Positions 1 through 5,343 of a stretch of 5,343 nucleotides of DNA are shown here, one piece after another (within the stretch, counting starts at the first letter, position 1; each line of letters begins with the position of its first letter). The stretch covers positions 1-5,343 of the forward strand of contig CAYGAW010000172.1 in the NCBI GenBank assembly GCA_964347945.1. The letters run 5' to 3'. This DNA comes from CAYGAW01 sp964347945. Its GTDB lineage: Bacteria; Chloroflexota; Anaerolineae; UBA7937; B3-Chlor. The notes under the pieces were generated by a model, which searched no databases, was not told where the DNA came from, and worked only from the letters and a program-made list of their open reading frames with translations. A program made the translations under genes and the position numbers.

Positions 1-519
1 GCCATGGAAATGCCAGTGGATGACATCTCCGAAGCCACCGCGAAGTACGCCGTACTGGTTCCACTGCTTACTCCGACCGCCACTCCGAAGCCTCCGCCGC
101 CTACCCCCACGAGGCGGCCCGCGACGCCAACACCAAGGGCCCCTACAGCGACGGCGACCCCCTCATACCGGTACTCTCTGGGGTACAGGCAGTACTACCC
201 CAATTGCGGCATCACGTTCCTCGAAGGTACCGTGTGGGGCGCCGACGGAGCGCCGGAAAGTGGTGTACACGTGAAAGTATGGACCGAGGGTTGGGAAGTG
301 ACGCGCGTGACGTCTACTGATCCGGCCAAGAGTGCTGGCTATTATGACGTCATCTTCTCGGTCCAAGGGCCCCGGGCAGGGAATTGGTTCGTGGCGGTGG
401 TGGATGCCAACGGCAACCCACTCTCGGAGACGGTACCTTTCCAGACAGACACCATCGACTGCAGGCCGAAGGGTACCGGACGTCAGTGGATCATCATTGA
501 TTTTAAGGCCAACTACTAG
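1..519 (+). CDS. C-terminal part of a TPR/Pro-Thr linker/two-Cys domain membrane protein (5' end outside window)
   Basis: The frame is open from the first base and ends at TAG 517-519, so this is the 3' end of a longer gene; the ATG at 4 is very unlikely to be the real start. Its first residues (AMEMPVDDISEATAKYAVLV) align without gaps to residues 376-395 of the complete neighbour downstream (ASELPVDDTSEASARYATLV), where they form the end of the TPR region. A Pro/Thr-rich linker follows (about residues 24-55), then a roughly 105-residue domain with two cysteines (C69 and C154), a 'LEGTVWGADG..ESGVHVKVW' beta-rich opening and a 'W-I-I-I-D-F' ending. That pattern resembles carboxypeptidase-regulatory/Ig-like secreted domains, and the cysteines could form a disulfide outside the cell. 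Function is unknown. By analogy the missing part should hold a membrane helix and TPRs. I am sure it is coding and truncated by the window; the fold name is an inference. Confidence 0.9.
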   Translation, partial: AMEMPVDDISEATAKYAVLVPLLTPTATPKPPPPTPTRRPATPTPRAPTATATPSYRYSLGYRQYYPNCGITFLEGTVWGADGAPESGVHVKVWTEGWEVTRVTSTDPAKSAGYYDVIFSVQGPRAGNWFVAVVDANGNPLSETVPFQTDTIDCRPKGTGRQWIIIDFKANY

Positions 520-598
520 CCCTTCCCGCTGTTTGGTAGCGGCTGCCTGGTACTTGGACTTGACCAACCTCGGAAAAGCGCCTAGTATCCTCCACGAA

Positions 599-624
599 GG
601 CCCTCGACACCTCTTGTCAGGGCC
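599..624 (+). terminator. Imperfect hairpin between the tandem paralogs, possible terminator
   Basis: GGCCCT-C-GACA (599-609) pairs with TGTCAGGGCC (615-624) around a 5-nt loop. This gives ten base pairs with one bulged C, 80 bp after the stop of the first paralog. No T-tract follows, so if it ends transcription it is not a textbook intrinsic terminator. It could also be an RNA processing structure. Confidence 0.35.
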
Positions 625-730
625 CCCACGCCTTAGATGGGGTCACAGTGGCCGCAGTGTACCGCAATGAGAGTAGCACACCCTCGTCTGCCGCAGAGCG
701 CCGGGGTATGCGTCCGTAGAAAGCAGAGAC

Positions 731-2368
731 ATGGTCGATCGACTAGATAGAGTGCCCGAGTGGGCTTCGAGCCCACTGTACGACAAAGCTGTAAGTCATT
801 TCGATGCGGGAGAGTGGGAAGACGCTATCTCGCTCTTCTCTCAGCTGGCGGAAGAGTATCCGGGCGACCCGGAACTTGAGCAGATCCTCTCCAGATTACG
901 CCTGAAGGCCTCCTTCTCCCGGGAGGAAGCTGCAAGGGGACGAATTCGCATTCCACGGCCTGGAAGGCGCGTCTTGCTGATTTTAGGTGCTGTGGCCTTG
1001 GTGGTACTGCTGGTTGGCGTCTCGTACGCCACCTACGCCCGCTGGCTTGTCCCAGCTCGCGAGGTGCAAGAACATGCCGCTCATCTGCGTGAGCTTCACA
1101 CATTGGCACGAGGATATTTGGCCGCAGGCGAATATGATCGGGCAGCTGAGCTGTACACGGAGATACTGAGCGAGGCGCCTGATGACGCGGTGGCAGCCGA
1201 GGGCTTGAAGAGAGTGGGGGAACTCCAAGAACTGGAGGCCGCGTACGATACAGCCATGGAGTTGACCCGGGAGGAGAGATGGGAGGAGGCGCTTCTGGCG
1301 TGGCAATCCATACTCGCCGTGGACCCCAACTTCAGGGACGTCAAATACTGGACGGAACTGGTTGAGGAGCACCAGGAATCCGGGTCTCTGTTCGCAGAGG
1401 CTGACCTACGCGTTGCGAACGAGGACTGGAGCGGAGCCATAGAGCTGCTCGAACGGCTGAGAGCGCAGGAACCCGAGTATCGCCGCGAGGAGGTAGAGGC
1501 GCTCCTGGTGACCTCTCTTCTCCACCGCGCGGAAGAGTTGCTTGGCCAAGCGTCCGATCCCGCCGAGGTCCACGAGGAAGTAATGGACCTCTTCGATCGG
1601 GCGATGGAGATCAGCCCTCTAGATGAATCTGTGGCCACAGAACGAGCGATGGCCGAGGCGTATGCGCAAGGGTCTGCGCTGTACCAGAACGAGGACTGGG
1701 AAGGCTCGGCGGGAGAGCTTCGAACTGTGTATGAGTACAAGCCTGGCTACGCTGCGCGACGGGCTGTGGAACTCCTCTACCAGGCATACGGTCGCTGCGG
1801 CGAGGAGCGCGTGCAGGCTGGCGACATTCAAGGAGGAGCGGAGTACTACCACGCAGCCAGTGAATTGCCGGTGGATGATACGTCGGAAGCCAGCGCTAGA
1901 TATGCAACTCTGGTGCCCATGCTTACCGCTACACCCACCCGCCGGCCGCCTACGGCGACTGCCACACGCCCGCCTCGGCCGCCTACGCCCACTGGAACCC
2001 CATCACCGTATTCCTTCGTTTACGTCGGAGGAAGCGCACAACCTTTGACGCGCGCAAGCTGTTGGTCCCCTTCCATCGAGGGCAGGGTCGTGGACGCCGC
2101 CGGAAGGGGCTTGGGGGGTGTGTGGCTGCGCCTGGAATGGTGGGGCAACCCTGACGACAGGCTCACAGATCCCGACGGGAAGTTCGGGTTCGCTCCCCTG
2201 GCTCCGGAGCATTACCACATGGCGGTACCATTCTTGTTGACGGTGATTCGCGGCCCCGGTAGTCCGTCTAGTCTCTCCCCCACTATCCGTCTTGACTTCC
2301 CCGGCTGCTCTGCCGCGACCGGATACCACGATGGCTTCACCAATGTTACCTTCAAAGCGGTGCGGTAA
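731..2368 (+). CDS. Single-pass membrane TPR protein with Pro/Thr stalk and C-terminal two-Cys domain
   Basis: 545 residues. A TPR-like pair of helices (about 14-50) precedes a basic stretch (RGRIRIPRPGRR, 70-80) and one membrane helix (about 81-104). The positive charge before the helix suggests the N-terminus is inside and the rest outside. TPR-like units follow at about 118-150, 168-202, 215-250, 262-296, 307-340 and 343-378, many with the 'A..Y/L..G.W..A...' signature. A Pro/Thr-rich linker (about 397-426) leads to a C-terminal domain with C444 and C526, an 'IEGRVVDAAGRGLGGVWLRL' opening and a 'TDPDGKFGF' turn, which resembles carboxypeptidase-regulatory-like domains. TPRs usually bind partner proteins, so a scaffold or sensor role at the outer membrane face is likely, but the partner is unknown. 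ATG 731 is the only usual start after the in-frame TAG at 674-676; the ribosome site is weak. The gene is a tandem paralog of the truncated gene before it. Confidence 0.93.
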   Translation: MVDRLDRVPEWASSPLYDKAVSHFDAGEWEDAISLFSQLAEEYPGDPELEQILSRLRLKASFSREEAARGRIRIPRPGRRVLLILGAVALVVLLVGVSYATYARWLVPAREVQEHAAHLRELHTLARGYLAAGEYDRAAELYTEILSEAPDDAVAAEGLKRVGELQELEAAYDTAMELTREERWEEALLAWQSILAVDPNFRDVKYWTELVEEHQESGSLFAEADLRVANEDWSGAIELLERLRAQEPEYRREEVEALLVTSLLHRAEELLGQASDPAEVHEEVMDLFDRAMEISPLDESVATERAMAEAYAQGSALYQNEDWEGSAGELRTVYEYKPGYAARRAVELLYQAYGRCGEERVQAGDIQGGAEYYHAASELPVDDTSEASARYATLVPMLTATPTRRPPTATATRPPRPPTPTGTPSPYSFVYVGGSAQPLTRASCWSPSIEGRVVDAAGRGLGGVWLRLEWWGNPDDRLTDPDGKFGFAPLAPEHYHMAVPFLLTVIRGPGSPSSLSPTIRLDFPGCSAATGYHDGFTNVTFKAVR

Positions 2369-2369
2369 C

Positions 2370-2385
2370 GAGGCGTCGCCGCCTC
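2370..2385 (+). terminator. Short hairpin directly after the TPR gene stop
   Basis: GAGGCG (2370-2375) pairs perfectly with CGCCTC (2380-2385) around a 4-nt loop, starting one base after the TAA at 2366-2368. There is no T-tract. It may stall or protect the 3' end of the TPR mRNA. Confidence 0.3.
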
Positions 2386-2471
2386 TGCGAGCGTGCCCCA
2401 CTGAGGAAGAACGGCGCTAGCTGTTGATAGACGGATAGGCCCCTGTCGGAGGGACTGCGATCCCAGGTGGT

Positions 2472-2711
2472 TCATTGTCCCGCCCAGGCGTCCGCGAACT
2501 CGAGAGTGATGGGTAGGTTCGAGTCTTCAAACTCCTCACTGGGCTCCATCCGGGTGCGCTCTCGCCACCAGTTCTGGGGACCACGACCAAGTTCCTGCCA
2601 CCGAACACGAGACTGGCCCGTCCCCTGCCTACCTCTCTGCTACCGGGCGGCCGAGAGCCCACCGCCGCCGTAGTCCCGATGTGCCGACCACATGCGGTAG
2701 AGGGTCCACCC
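2472..2711 (-). pseudogene. Possible remnant of a decayed coding sequence, unidentified
   Basis: Reading the minus strand in the frame that ends at TGA 2472-2474 gives a protein-like stretch rich in Trp and acidic residues, including 'VRWQELGRGPQNWWRERT' followed by 'MEPSEEFEDSNLPITLEFAD'. The same frame continues upstream through an in-frame TAG (2640-2642) into 'GWTLYRMWSAHRDYGGGG', which also looks like real protein. No good start or ribosome site is visible. An intact ORF of only 25 codons could begin at ATG 2549. The composition suggests the C-terminal end of an old gene broken by a stop and cut at its 5' side. I do not recognise the family, and a chance open frame in GC-rich DNA cannot be excluded. 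Confidence 0.35.
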
Positions 2712-2761
2712 CCCCGCGCGTTCTGGACAGTGTTCCGCCGCTTGGCATCCAGAAGAGATGG

Positions 2762-2799
2762 ATGCGCGCCCCTTAGGTTGGAGCACAAGGGGCGCGCAT
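2762..2799 (-). terminator. Perfect 13-bp inverted repeat downstream of the cytochrome gene, likely terminator
   Basis: ATGCGCGCCCCTT (2762-2774) and AAGGGGCGCGCAT (2787-2799) are exact reverse complements around a 12-nt loop. The structure begins 40 bp beyond the stop of the minus-strand cytochrome gene, where a terminator is expected, and it could also block readthrough from the + strand TPR gene. No run of T follows on either strand, so it is not a canonical intrinsic terminator; a protein-binding dyad is an alternative. Confidence 0.5.
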
Positions 2800-2839
2800 G
2801 TGGTCCCGCGGATGCGCCGGGAACGGCAAGTGCACGGTC

Positions 2840-3499
2840 CTAGTGCGCCCCGACATGAATCGCGCCCGGAATCGGCAGGTTGTCGGGATCAGGGACACCC
2901 TTCTCGTTGACGGTGACTGCCTCGGTGAGGATCTCCCATTCGCCCTCCCCGTTTACGTTGTGGCAGGCGAAGCAGTTGCCCCCGTAGTGCAACTTGAACC
3001 ACTGGCTGCTCATGTGCGCCGGGTGAACAATGTCTCGCAGAGAAAGGGGTGCTGCTGCTCCCATCCCTTCCCGCGCGCCTGTTCCAGCCGCATGGCATGA
3101 CAAGCAAGTGGTGACGTTCACCTCCTCGGTCGGGGCGAGTGAAGTTCCATCCGGGGCTATCTCGGGATGCTCCTCCCCTCGCGCCTCGGTCCGTTCATGA
3201 GCCTCATACGCCAGGGTGTGTTGCCCAGTCTCCGGGTCGACCAGCGCATGGCAGGAGGGACATCCGCGGAGCACCTCATCCAGCGCCGGGAAGGGTACAC
3301 TCTCCACGAAAGCGGCCGAGGCCTCCAGTTGTGCAGCCTGTTCTTCGGTCAGACCCTCCCCGGGAGGTCCCGGTGGTCCCTGTGCCCCCTGTGGTCCCGG
3401 CGGTCCCTCTGCTCCTGCACATGCCGCCAACACAAACGCTAGGAGGATCATCGCGGCACCTATCAGCACCCGTTTCTCCAAAGCATTCTTTACTATCAT
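2840..3499 (-). CDS. Triheme c-type cytochrome lipoprotein with a collagen-like stalk
   Basis: 219 residues. The N-terminus is a lipoprotein signal: KR at 9-10, a hydrophobic core, and the lipobox LAAC with lipidated Cys27. Directly after it residues 29-49 form six Gly-X-Y triplets (GPPGPQGAQGPPGPPG), a short collagen-like segment that may act as a spacer or trimerise. Three haem-attachment motifs follow: CPSCH (80-84), CLSCH (132-136) and CFACH (176-180). Extra histidines (H94, H101, H111, H159 and H162 in VHPAH, H171) could be the distal ligands, so three bis-His haems are plausible. The protein should sit on the outer face of the membrane and carry electrons; donor and acceptor are unknown and no partner enzyme lies in the window. 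ATG 3499 is preceded by AAGGGGG (3509-3515) at 9-nt spacing. The gene is convergent with the TPR gene and appears monocistronic. Confidence 0.93.
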   Translation of the reverse strand: MIVKNALEKRVLIGAAMILLAFVLAACAGAEGPPGPQGAQGPPGPPGEGLTEEQAAQLEASAAFVESVPFPALDEVLRGCPSCHALVDPETGQHTLAYEAHERTEARGEEHPEIAPDGTSLAPTEEVNVTTCLSCHAAGTGAREGMGAAAPLSLRDIVHPAHMSSQWFKLHYGGNCFACHNVNGEGEWEILTEAVTVNEKGVPDPDNLPIPGAIHVGAH

Positions 3500-3508
3500 G
3501 ATTGGCTA

Positions 3509-3515
3509 CCCCCTT
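3509..3515 (-). promoter_or_regulatory. Ribosome binding site of the cytochrome gene
   Basis: On the minus strand AAGGGGG lies nine bases before the ATG at 3497-3499. It is close to the AAGGAGG consensus and supports this start, which also gives a complete lipoprotein signal peptide. Confidence 0.6.
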
Positions 3516-3995
3516 CAGCTTATGATTCCCAATGGTCGGCTTTACGACCACATGCCCACGAAGATCAACTCCTTTCGGACGGGTCCAGCGTCGCTGGATG
3601 CGGCCAAGAGGCCCCTGTGGGTCAATAGGAATGCACAAAGGGTTGTGAACGCCGAGTGTAGGGTGACAGTCAGCTGGATCCGGCGGCGAATCTCCTACAT
3701 GTGCCTTGACTGTCGCCAGGAGCGCCGCTCGCTCACTCGGGTCAGGCATGTTGGTGTTCGACCATTGGCTAGTCGATGCCGGATTGATGGCGCACGCACA
3801 ACAAGAAAAGCTCCAACCGTCGCTTGCTGTAGCGACAACTGTCAGAGCTTGTTACATCCCTCCTTCCCTCCCTTGTCTCAAGCTGTGCCCGTATGCCGAA
3901 CGCTACTGGAGGTTGTGGTTGCGGTGCTCAATACATGACGAGTCCTATTTGGTAGGCGTGGAACATCACACCCATTATATGCTAATAATTCACCA

Positions 3996-4013
3996 CTGTC
4001 AAGCAAGTGACAG
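3996..4013. repeat. Small dyad CTGTCA/TGACAG beside an AT-rich patch
   Basis: CTGTCA (3996-4001) and TGACAG (4008-4013) are inverted around six bases, just after an AT-rich patch. The size would suit a regulator-binding site, but six-base arms are weak evidence. Confidence 0.25.
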
Positions 4014-4053
4014 CAACTTTAAGGGGATTTCGGTGTCCTGGCCCAAGGGGTGG

Positions 4054-4074
4054 TGGAGGCTGCAGCAGCCACCA
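4054..4074. repeat. GC-rich hairpin with one mismatch
   Basis: TGGAGGCTG (4054-4062) pairs with CAGCCACCA (4066-4074) around a CAG loop: five pairs, one A-A mismatch, then three pairs. No T-tract follows on either side. It lies on the far side of the minus-strand terminator; its role is unknown. Confidence 0.3.
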
Positions 4075-4123
4075 GGGATCAAGAATGCAGGGTAGCTTCA
4101 AGGCGGCTGACGGAACACGGCAA

Positions 4124-4155
4124 TAGAAAAAAAGGCGAGTCAACAACTCGCCTTT
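4124..4155 (-). terminator. Strong intrinsic terminator for minus-strand transcription
   Basis: AAAGGCGAGT (4131-4140) and ACTCGCCTTT (4146-4155) are perfect complements around a 5-nt loop. Read on the minus strand, the GC-rich stem is followed by seven T residues and then CTATTG, the classic Rho-independent form. On the + strand the tail is only TTTCTC, so the minus direction is clearly favoured. It would end transcripts from the DUF5667-like gene (stop at 4440), leaving about 285 nt between that stop and the hairpin, or a small gene within that gap. Confidence 0.85.
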
Positions 4156-4215
4156 CTCAGTCTCAGCAAGGCCTTCACAGCGCGATGCCCCTCAGTAGGT
4201 CACCAGGTTCAACGG

Positions 4216-4377
4216 TCAACGTGGGCTCACGCCATCTCTCGAGTCGCGCGTCTTGCTACTGCGGGCCAACGATACTTCCCACCACCCACAACGGGAGCAA
4301 ATGCTGATGGTCCCGGTTGACCCGCGCAGGTGGGTCAGCCCGGAGCAACAGAAGGAACACCTAGATTGGGAACTCAC
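4216..4377 (-). CDS. Candidate zinc-ribbon microprotein (about 53 residues)
   Basis: A minus-strand frame ending at TGA 4216-4218 encodes two CXXC knuckles separated by 16 residues: CSFC, then 'CSGLTHLRGSTGTISI', then CSRC followed by GWW. This spacing and the CxxCG ending are typical of zinc ribbons. A GTG start at 4377 has GGGAGGG at 4381-4387, a strong but closely spaced ribosome site; a GTG at 4434 would give 72 residues. The ORF lies between the DUF5667-like gene and the strong minus-strand terminator, about 60 bp before the hairpin, which fits a last gene of an operon. The short length, non-ATG start and lack of a recognised family keep this tentative; the knuckle pattern could be chance. 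Confidence 0.35.
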   Translation of the reverse strand: MSSQSRCSFCCSGLTHLRGSTGTISICSRCGWWEVSLARSSKTRDSRDGVSPR

Positions 4378-4439
4378 TTGCCCTCCCTGATAGCTGCTCT
4401 TGCACGGATGGTGTATCCTGGGGTTTCCTTCCACCCTCC

Positions 4440-5309
4440 CTAATCGTCGTCCGGCTCTTCGATGTCGTCGTCATCGTCTAGATCATCGGAGTCATCATCG
4501 TCCTCAGGCTCATCGATGTCGTCATCGTCTAGATCATCGGAGTCATCGTCGTCATCAGGCTCTTGCATGTTGTCGTCATCCAGATCATCAGAGTCCTTTT
4601 CGTCATCAGGCTCATCGATGTCGTCATCGTCTAGATCATCGGAGTCATAGTCGTCATCCAGGTCATGGTCGTCCTTTTCGTCATCAGTCTCATCGATGTC
4701 GTCATCATCTAGGCCATCAGAGTCATCGTCATCGTCTGGCTCGTCGATGTCGTTTTCATCCAGGTCATCGGAGTCATTTTCGTCGTCAGGCTCGTTGATG
4801 TCGTCGTCATCTGGGTCATCAGAGTCATCGTCCGGCTCGTCGATGTCGTCGTGGAGGTCTTCCAACGCATCTGCCAACACATCCAGAGCATCTTCGAGCG
4901 CGGGATCTCCCGCTGCAGTGAGATCTTGGATGCTTCCCGTGACAAGTCTCTCGTAGCGAGCGGCCAATTCCGCTGCCAGGACGGGATCGCTCTCCGCAAG
5001 GGCACTCAACGCCTCAGCGGCCTCTTCTAGGTGGTGATCGAGAGAGTCCACAGCCGCGTCAACGTCCTCATACTGTCCATTGGCGGCCAGTAGTTTGATC
5101 TCTTCCACACGCTGCGCAGCGTAGCTCAAGTGCAGCTCGAAATCTCCGGTCGAGCTCGACGAAAGGGCCAACCTAAGACCTTCCAGACCGGTCTTTACGC
5201 CATAGAGCGTTTCTCCCGGCAAGGCGCCTTGGGAAGCGAAAGTTGTTAGGCCAGCGCCGCTACCGATGAACAGCACCAGGCTTAGCAGAACAGCGACTAC
5301 CTTGGTCAT
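4440..5309 (-). CDS. Secreted DUF5667-like protein with a long Asp-rich repeat tail
   Basis: 289 residues from ATG 5309. That start is chosen over an in-frame ATG at 5336 because AAGGAG (5319-5324) sits nine bases before it and it gives a clean signal peptide (MTK, then hydrophobic residues 4-18). The mature region begins near 'SQGALPGETLYGVK', a hallmark of DUF5667-type domains (about residues 27-130): amphipathic helices with 'AQRVEEIKLL' and 'LDHHLEEAAEALSALAESD'. From about residue 154 to the end the chain is almost only Asp with Ser, Glu, Leu, Ile and Pro, in about seven copies of a 17-residue unit like DIDEPDDDDDSDDLDDD. There is no sorting signal or second membrane helix. The tail should be a disordered polyanion able to bind Ca2+ or other cations outside the cell. 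The DUF5667 function is not known; the assignment rests on sequence style. Confidence 0.9.
   Translation of the reverse strand: MTKVVAVLLSLVLFIGSGAGLTTFASQGALPGETLYGVKTGLEGLRLALSSSSTGDFELHLSYAAQRVEEIKLLAANGQYEDVDAAVDSLDHHLEEAAEALSALAESDPVLAAELAARYERLVTGSIQDLTAAGDPALEDALDVLADALEDLHDDIDEPDDDSDDPDDDDINEPDDENDSDDLDENDIDEPDDDDDSDGLDDDDIDETDDEKDDHDLDDDYDSDDLDDDDIDEPDDEKDSDDLDDDNMQEPDDDDDSDDLDDDDIDEPEDDDDSDDLDDDDDIEEPDDD
4443..4850 (-). repeat. 51-bp tandem repeats encoding 17-residue Asp-rich units
   Basis: The coding strand repeats with a 51-bp period for about seven units, the first shortened by two codons, one enlarged by nine codons (containing DLDDDYDSDDLDDD) and the last cut short by the stop. 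Segments 4504-4546 and 4606-4648 are identical over 43 bases at an offset of exactly 102 bp, two units, which points to recent duplication or gene conversion. Other units differ by codon changes and substitutions such as NMQEP for DIDEP, so the array is older overall. Confidence 0.9.
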
Positions 5310-5318
5310 TGAATAGCT

Positions 5319-5324
5319 CTCCTT
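5319..5324 (-). promoter_or_regulatory. Ribosome binding site that fixes the start of the DUF5667-like gene
   Basis: AAGGAG on the minus strand, nine bases before ATG 5307-5309. It lies inside the longer reading frame that begins at 5336, so the internal ATG is the likelier start. Confidence 0.75.
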
Positions 5325-5343
5325 TCTTGAAATCATGTCTACT

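Larger units (their letters stand above)
2369..2839. other. Convergent intergenic region, 471 bp, without an intact gene
   Basis: This stretch lies between the stops of the TPR gene (+) and the cytochrome gene (-). It contains a hairpin at 2370-2385, a possible decayed minus-strand coding segment at about 2472-2711 and a perfect inverted repeat at 2762-2799. The remaining open frames lack credible starts, ribosome sites or protein-like composition. GGTTCGAGTC at 2516-2525 recalls a tRNA T-loop, but the flanking bases do not pair. Confidence 0.6.
3500..4122. other. Long region upstream of the cytochrome gene with no supportable gene
   Basis: About 620 bp. Open frames here lack ribosome sites and recognisable protein composition; the longest minus-strand one runs into the cytochrome gene in another frame. 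The region should carry the cytochrome promoter near 3520-3600, but no convincing -35/-10 pair stands out. An AT-rich patch (about 3973-3990, TTATATGCTAATAATT) is unusual for this GC-rich window and is followed by a dyad at 3996-4013. A GC-rich hairpin sits at 4054-4074. Confidence 0.55.

Noticed and set aside
2516..2525. GGTTCGAGTC as a tRNA T-loop
   Set aside because: The bases on each side cannot form the five-pair T-stem and no acceptor or anticodon arm is visible.
2686..2805. GACCACATGC and GCATGTGGTC as inverted copies about 100 bp apart
   Set aside because: Ten bases without further pairing or duplication of target sites is close to chance in this composition; no transposase is nearby.
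3500..3749. Minus-strand frame starting MPDPSERAALLATVKAHVGD upstream of the cytochrome gene
   Set aside because: The N-terminus looks protein-like, but the frame runs far into the cytochrome gene in another phase and has no clear ribosome site.
4045..4155. AAGGGGTGGTGG followed by a hairpin, as a T-box leader
   Set aside because: The T-box core is not matched, the hairpin terminates in the opposite direction, and no + strand gene follows.
4333..4351. GGTCAGCCCGGAGCAACAG, resembling the conserved part of SRP RNA
   Set aside because: The GNRA loop closure and the symmetric-loop spacing do not fit, and the flanking bases do not form the long SRP helix.
4400..4956. Plus-strand frames rich in His/Arg or Ser opposite the Asp repeats
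   Set aside because: They are mirror images of the GAC/GAT repeats of the real minus-strand gene and have no ribosome site or start support.
4440..5336. Start of the acidic protein at the ATG at 5336
   Set aside because: The ribosome site AAGGAG lies downstream of it and is well placed for the ATG at 5309, which also begins a cleaner signal peptide.

Overview
The window looks like a piece of a GC-rich bacterial chromosome, most plausibly from a Chloroflexota-like lineage (possibly an actinobacterial relative). This is an inference from protein style: TPR proteins carrying a Pro/Thr stalk and a small secreted domain, a DUF5667-type secreted protein, and a collagen-stalked haem lipoprotein. 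No rRNA or marker gene is present to confirm it.

Left part (1-2368, + strand): two tandem paralogous genes. The first is cut by the window edge and keeps only its end, a Pro/Thr-rich linker and a two-cysteine C-terminal domain. The second is complete (731-2368). It encodes a single-pass membrane protein with a short cytosolic TPR region, one membrane helix, about six extracytoplasmic TPR-like repeats, the same kind of linker and the same kind of C-terminal domain. Hairpins without T-tracts lie after each gene.

Middle (2369-3499): a 471-bp stretch without an intact gene separates the TPR gene from a convergent minus-strand gene. It holds what looks like the remains of a coding sequence (minus strand, with an internal stop) and a perfect 13-bp inverted repeat just beyond the convergent gene's stop. 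That gene (2840-3499, minus) encodes a lipoprotein with three CXXCH haem-binding motifs and a short collagen-like Gly-X-Y stalk.

Right part (3500-5343): about 620 bp upstream of the cytochrome gene holds no supportable gene. Next comes a strong minus-strand intrinsic terminator (about 4124-4155), a possible tiny zinc-ribbon ORF, and a secreted DUF5667-like protein (4440-5309, minus) whose C-terminal half is a run of about seven 17-residue Asp-rich repeats encoded by 51-bp units.

All four confident products are predicted to be exported or membrane-anchored, so the window reads as a cell-envelope region. Nothing seen here shows that they form one pathway.
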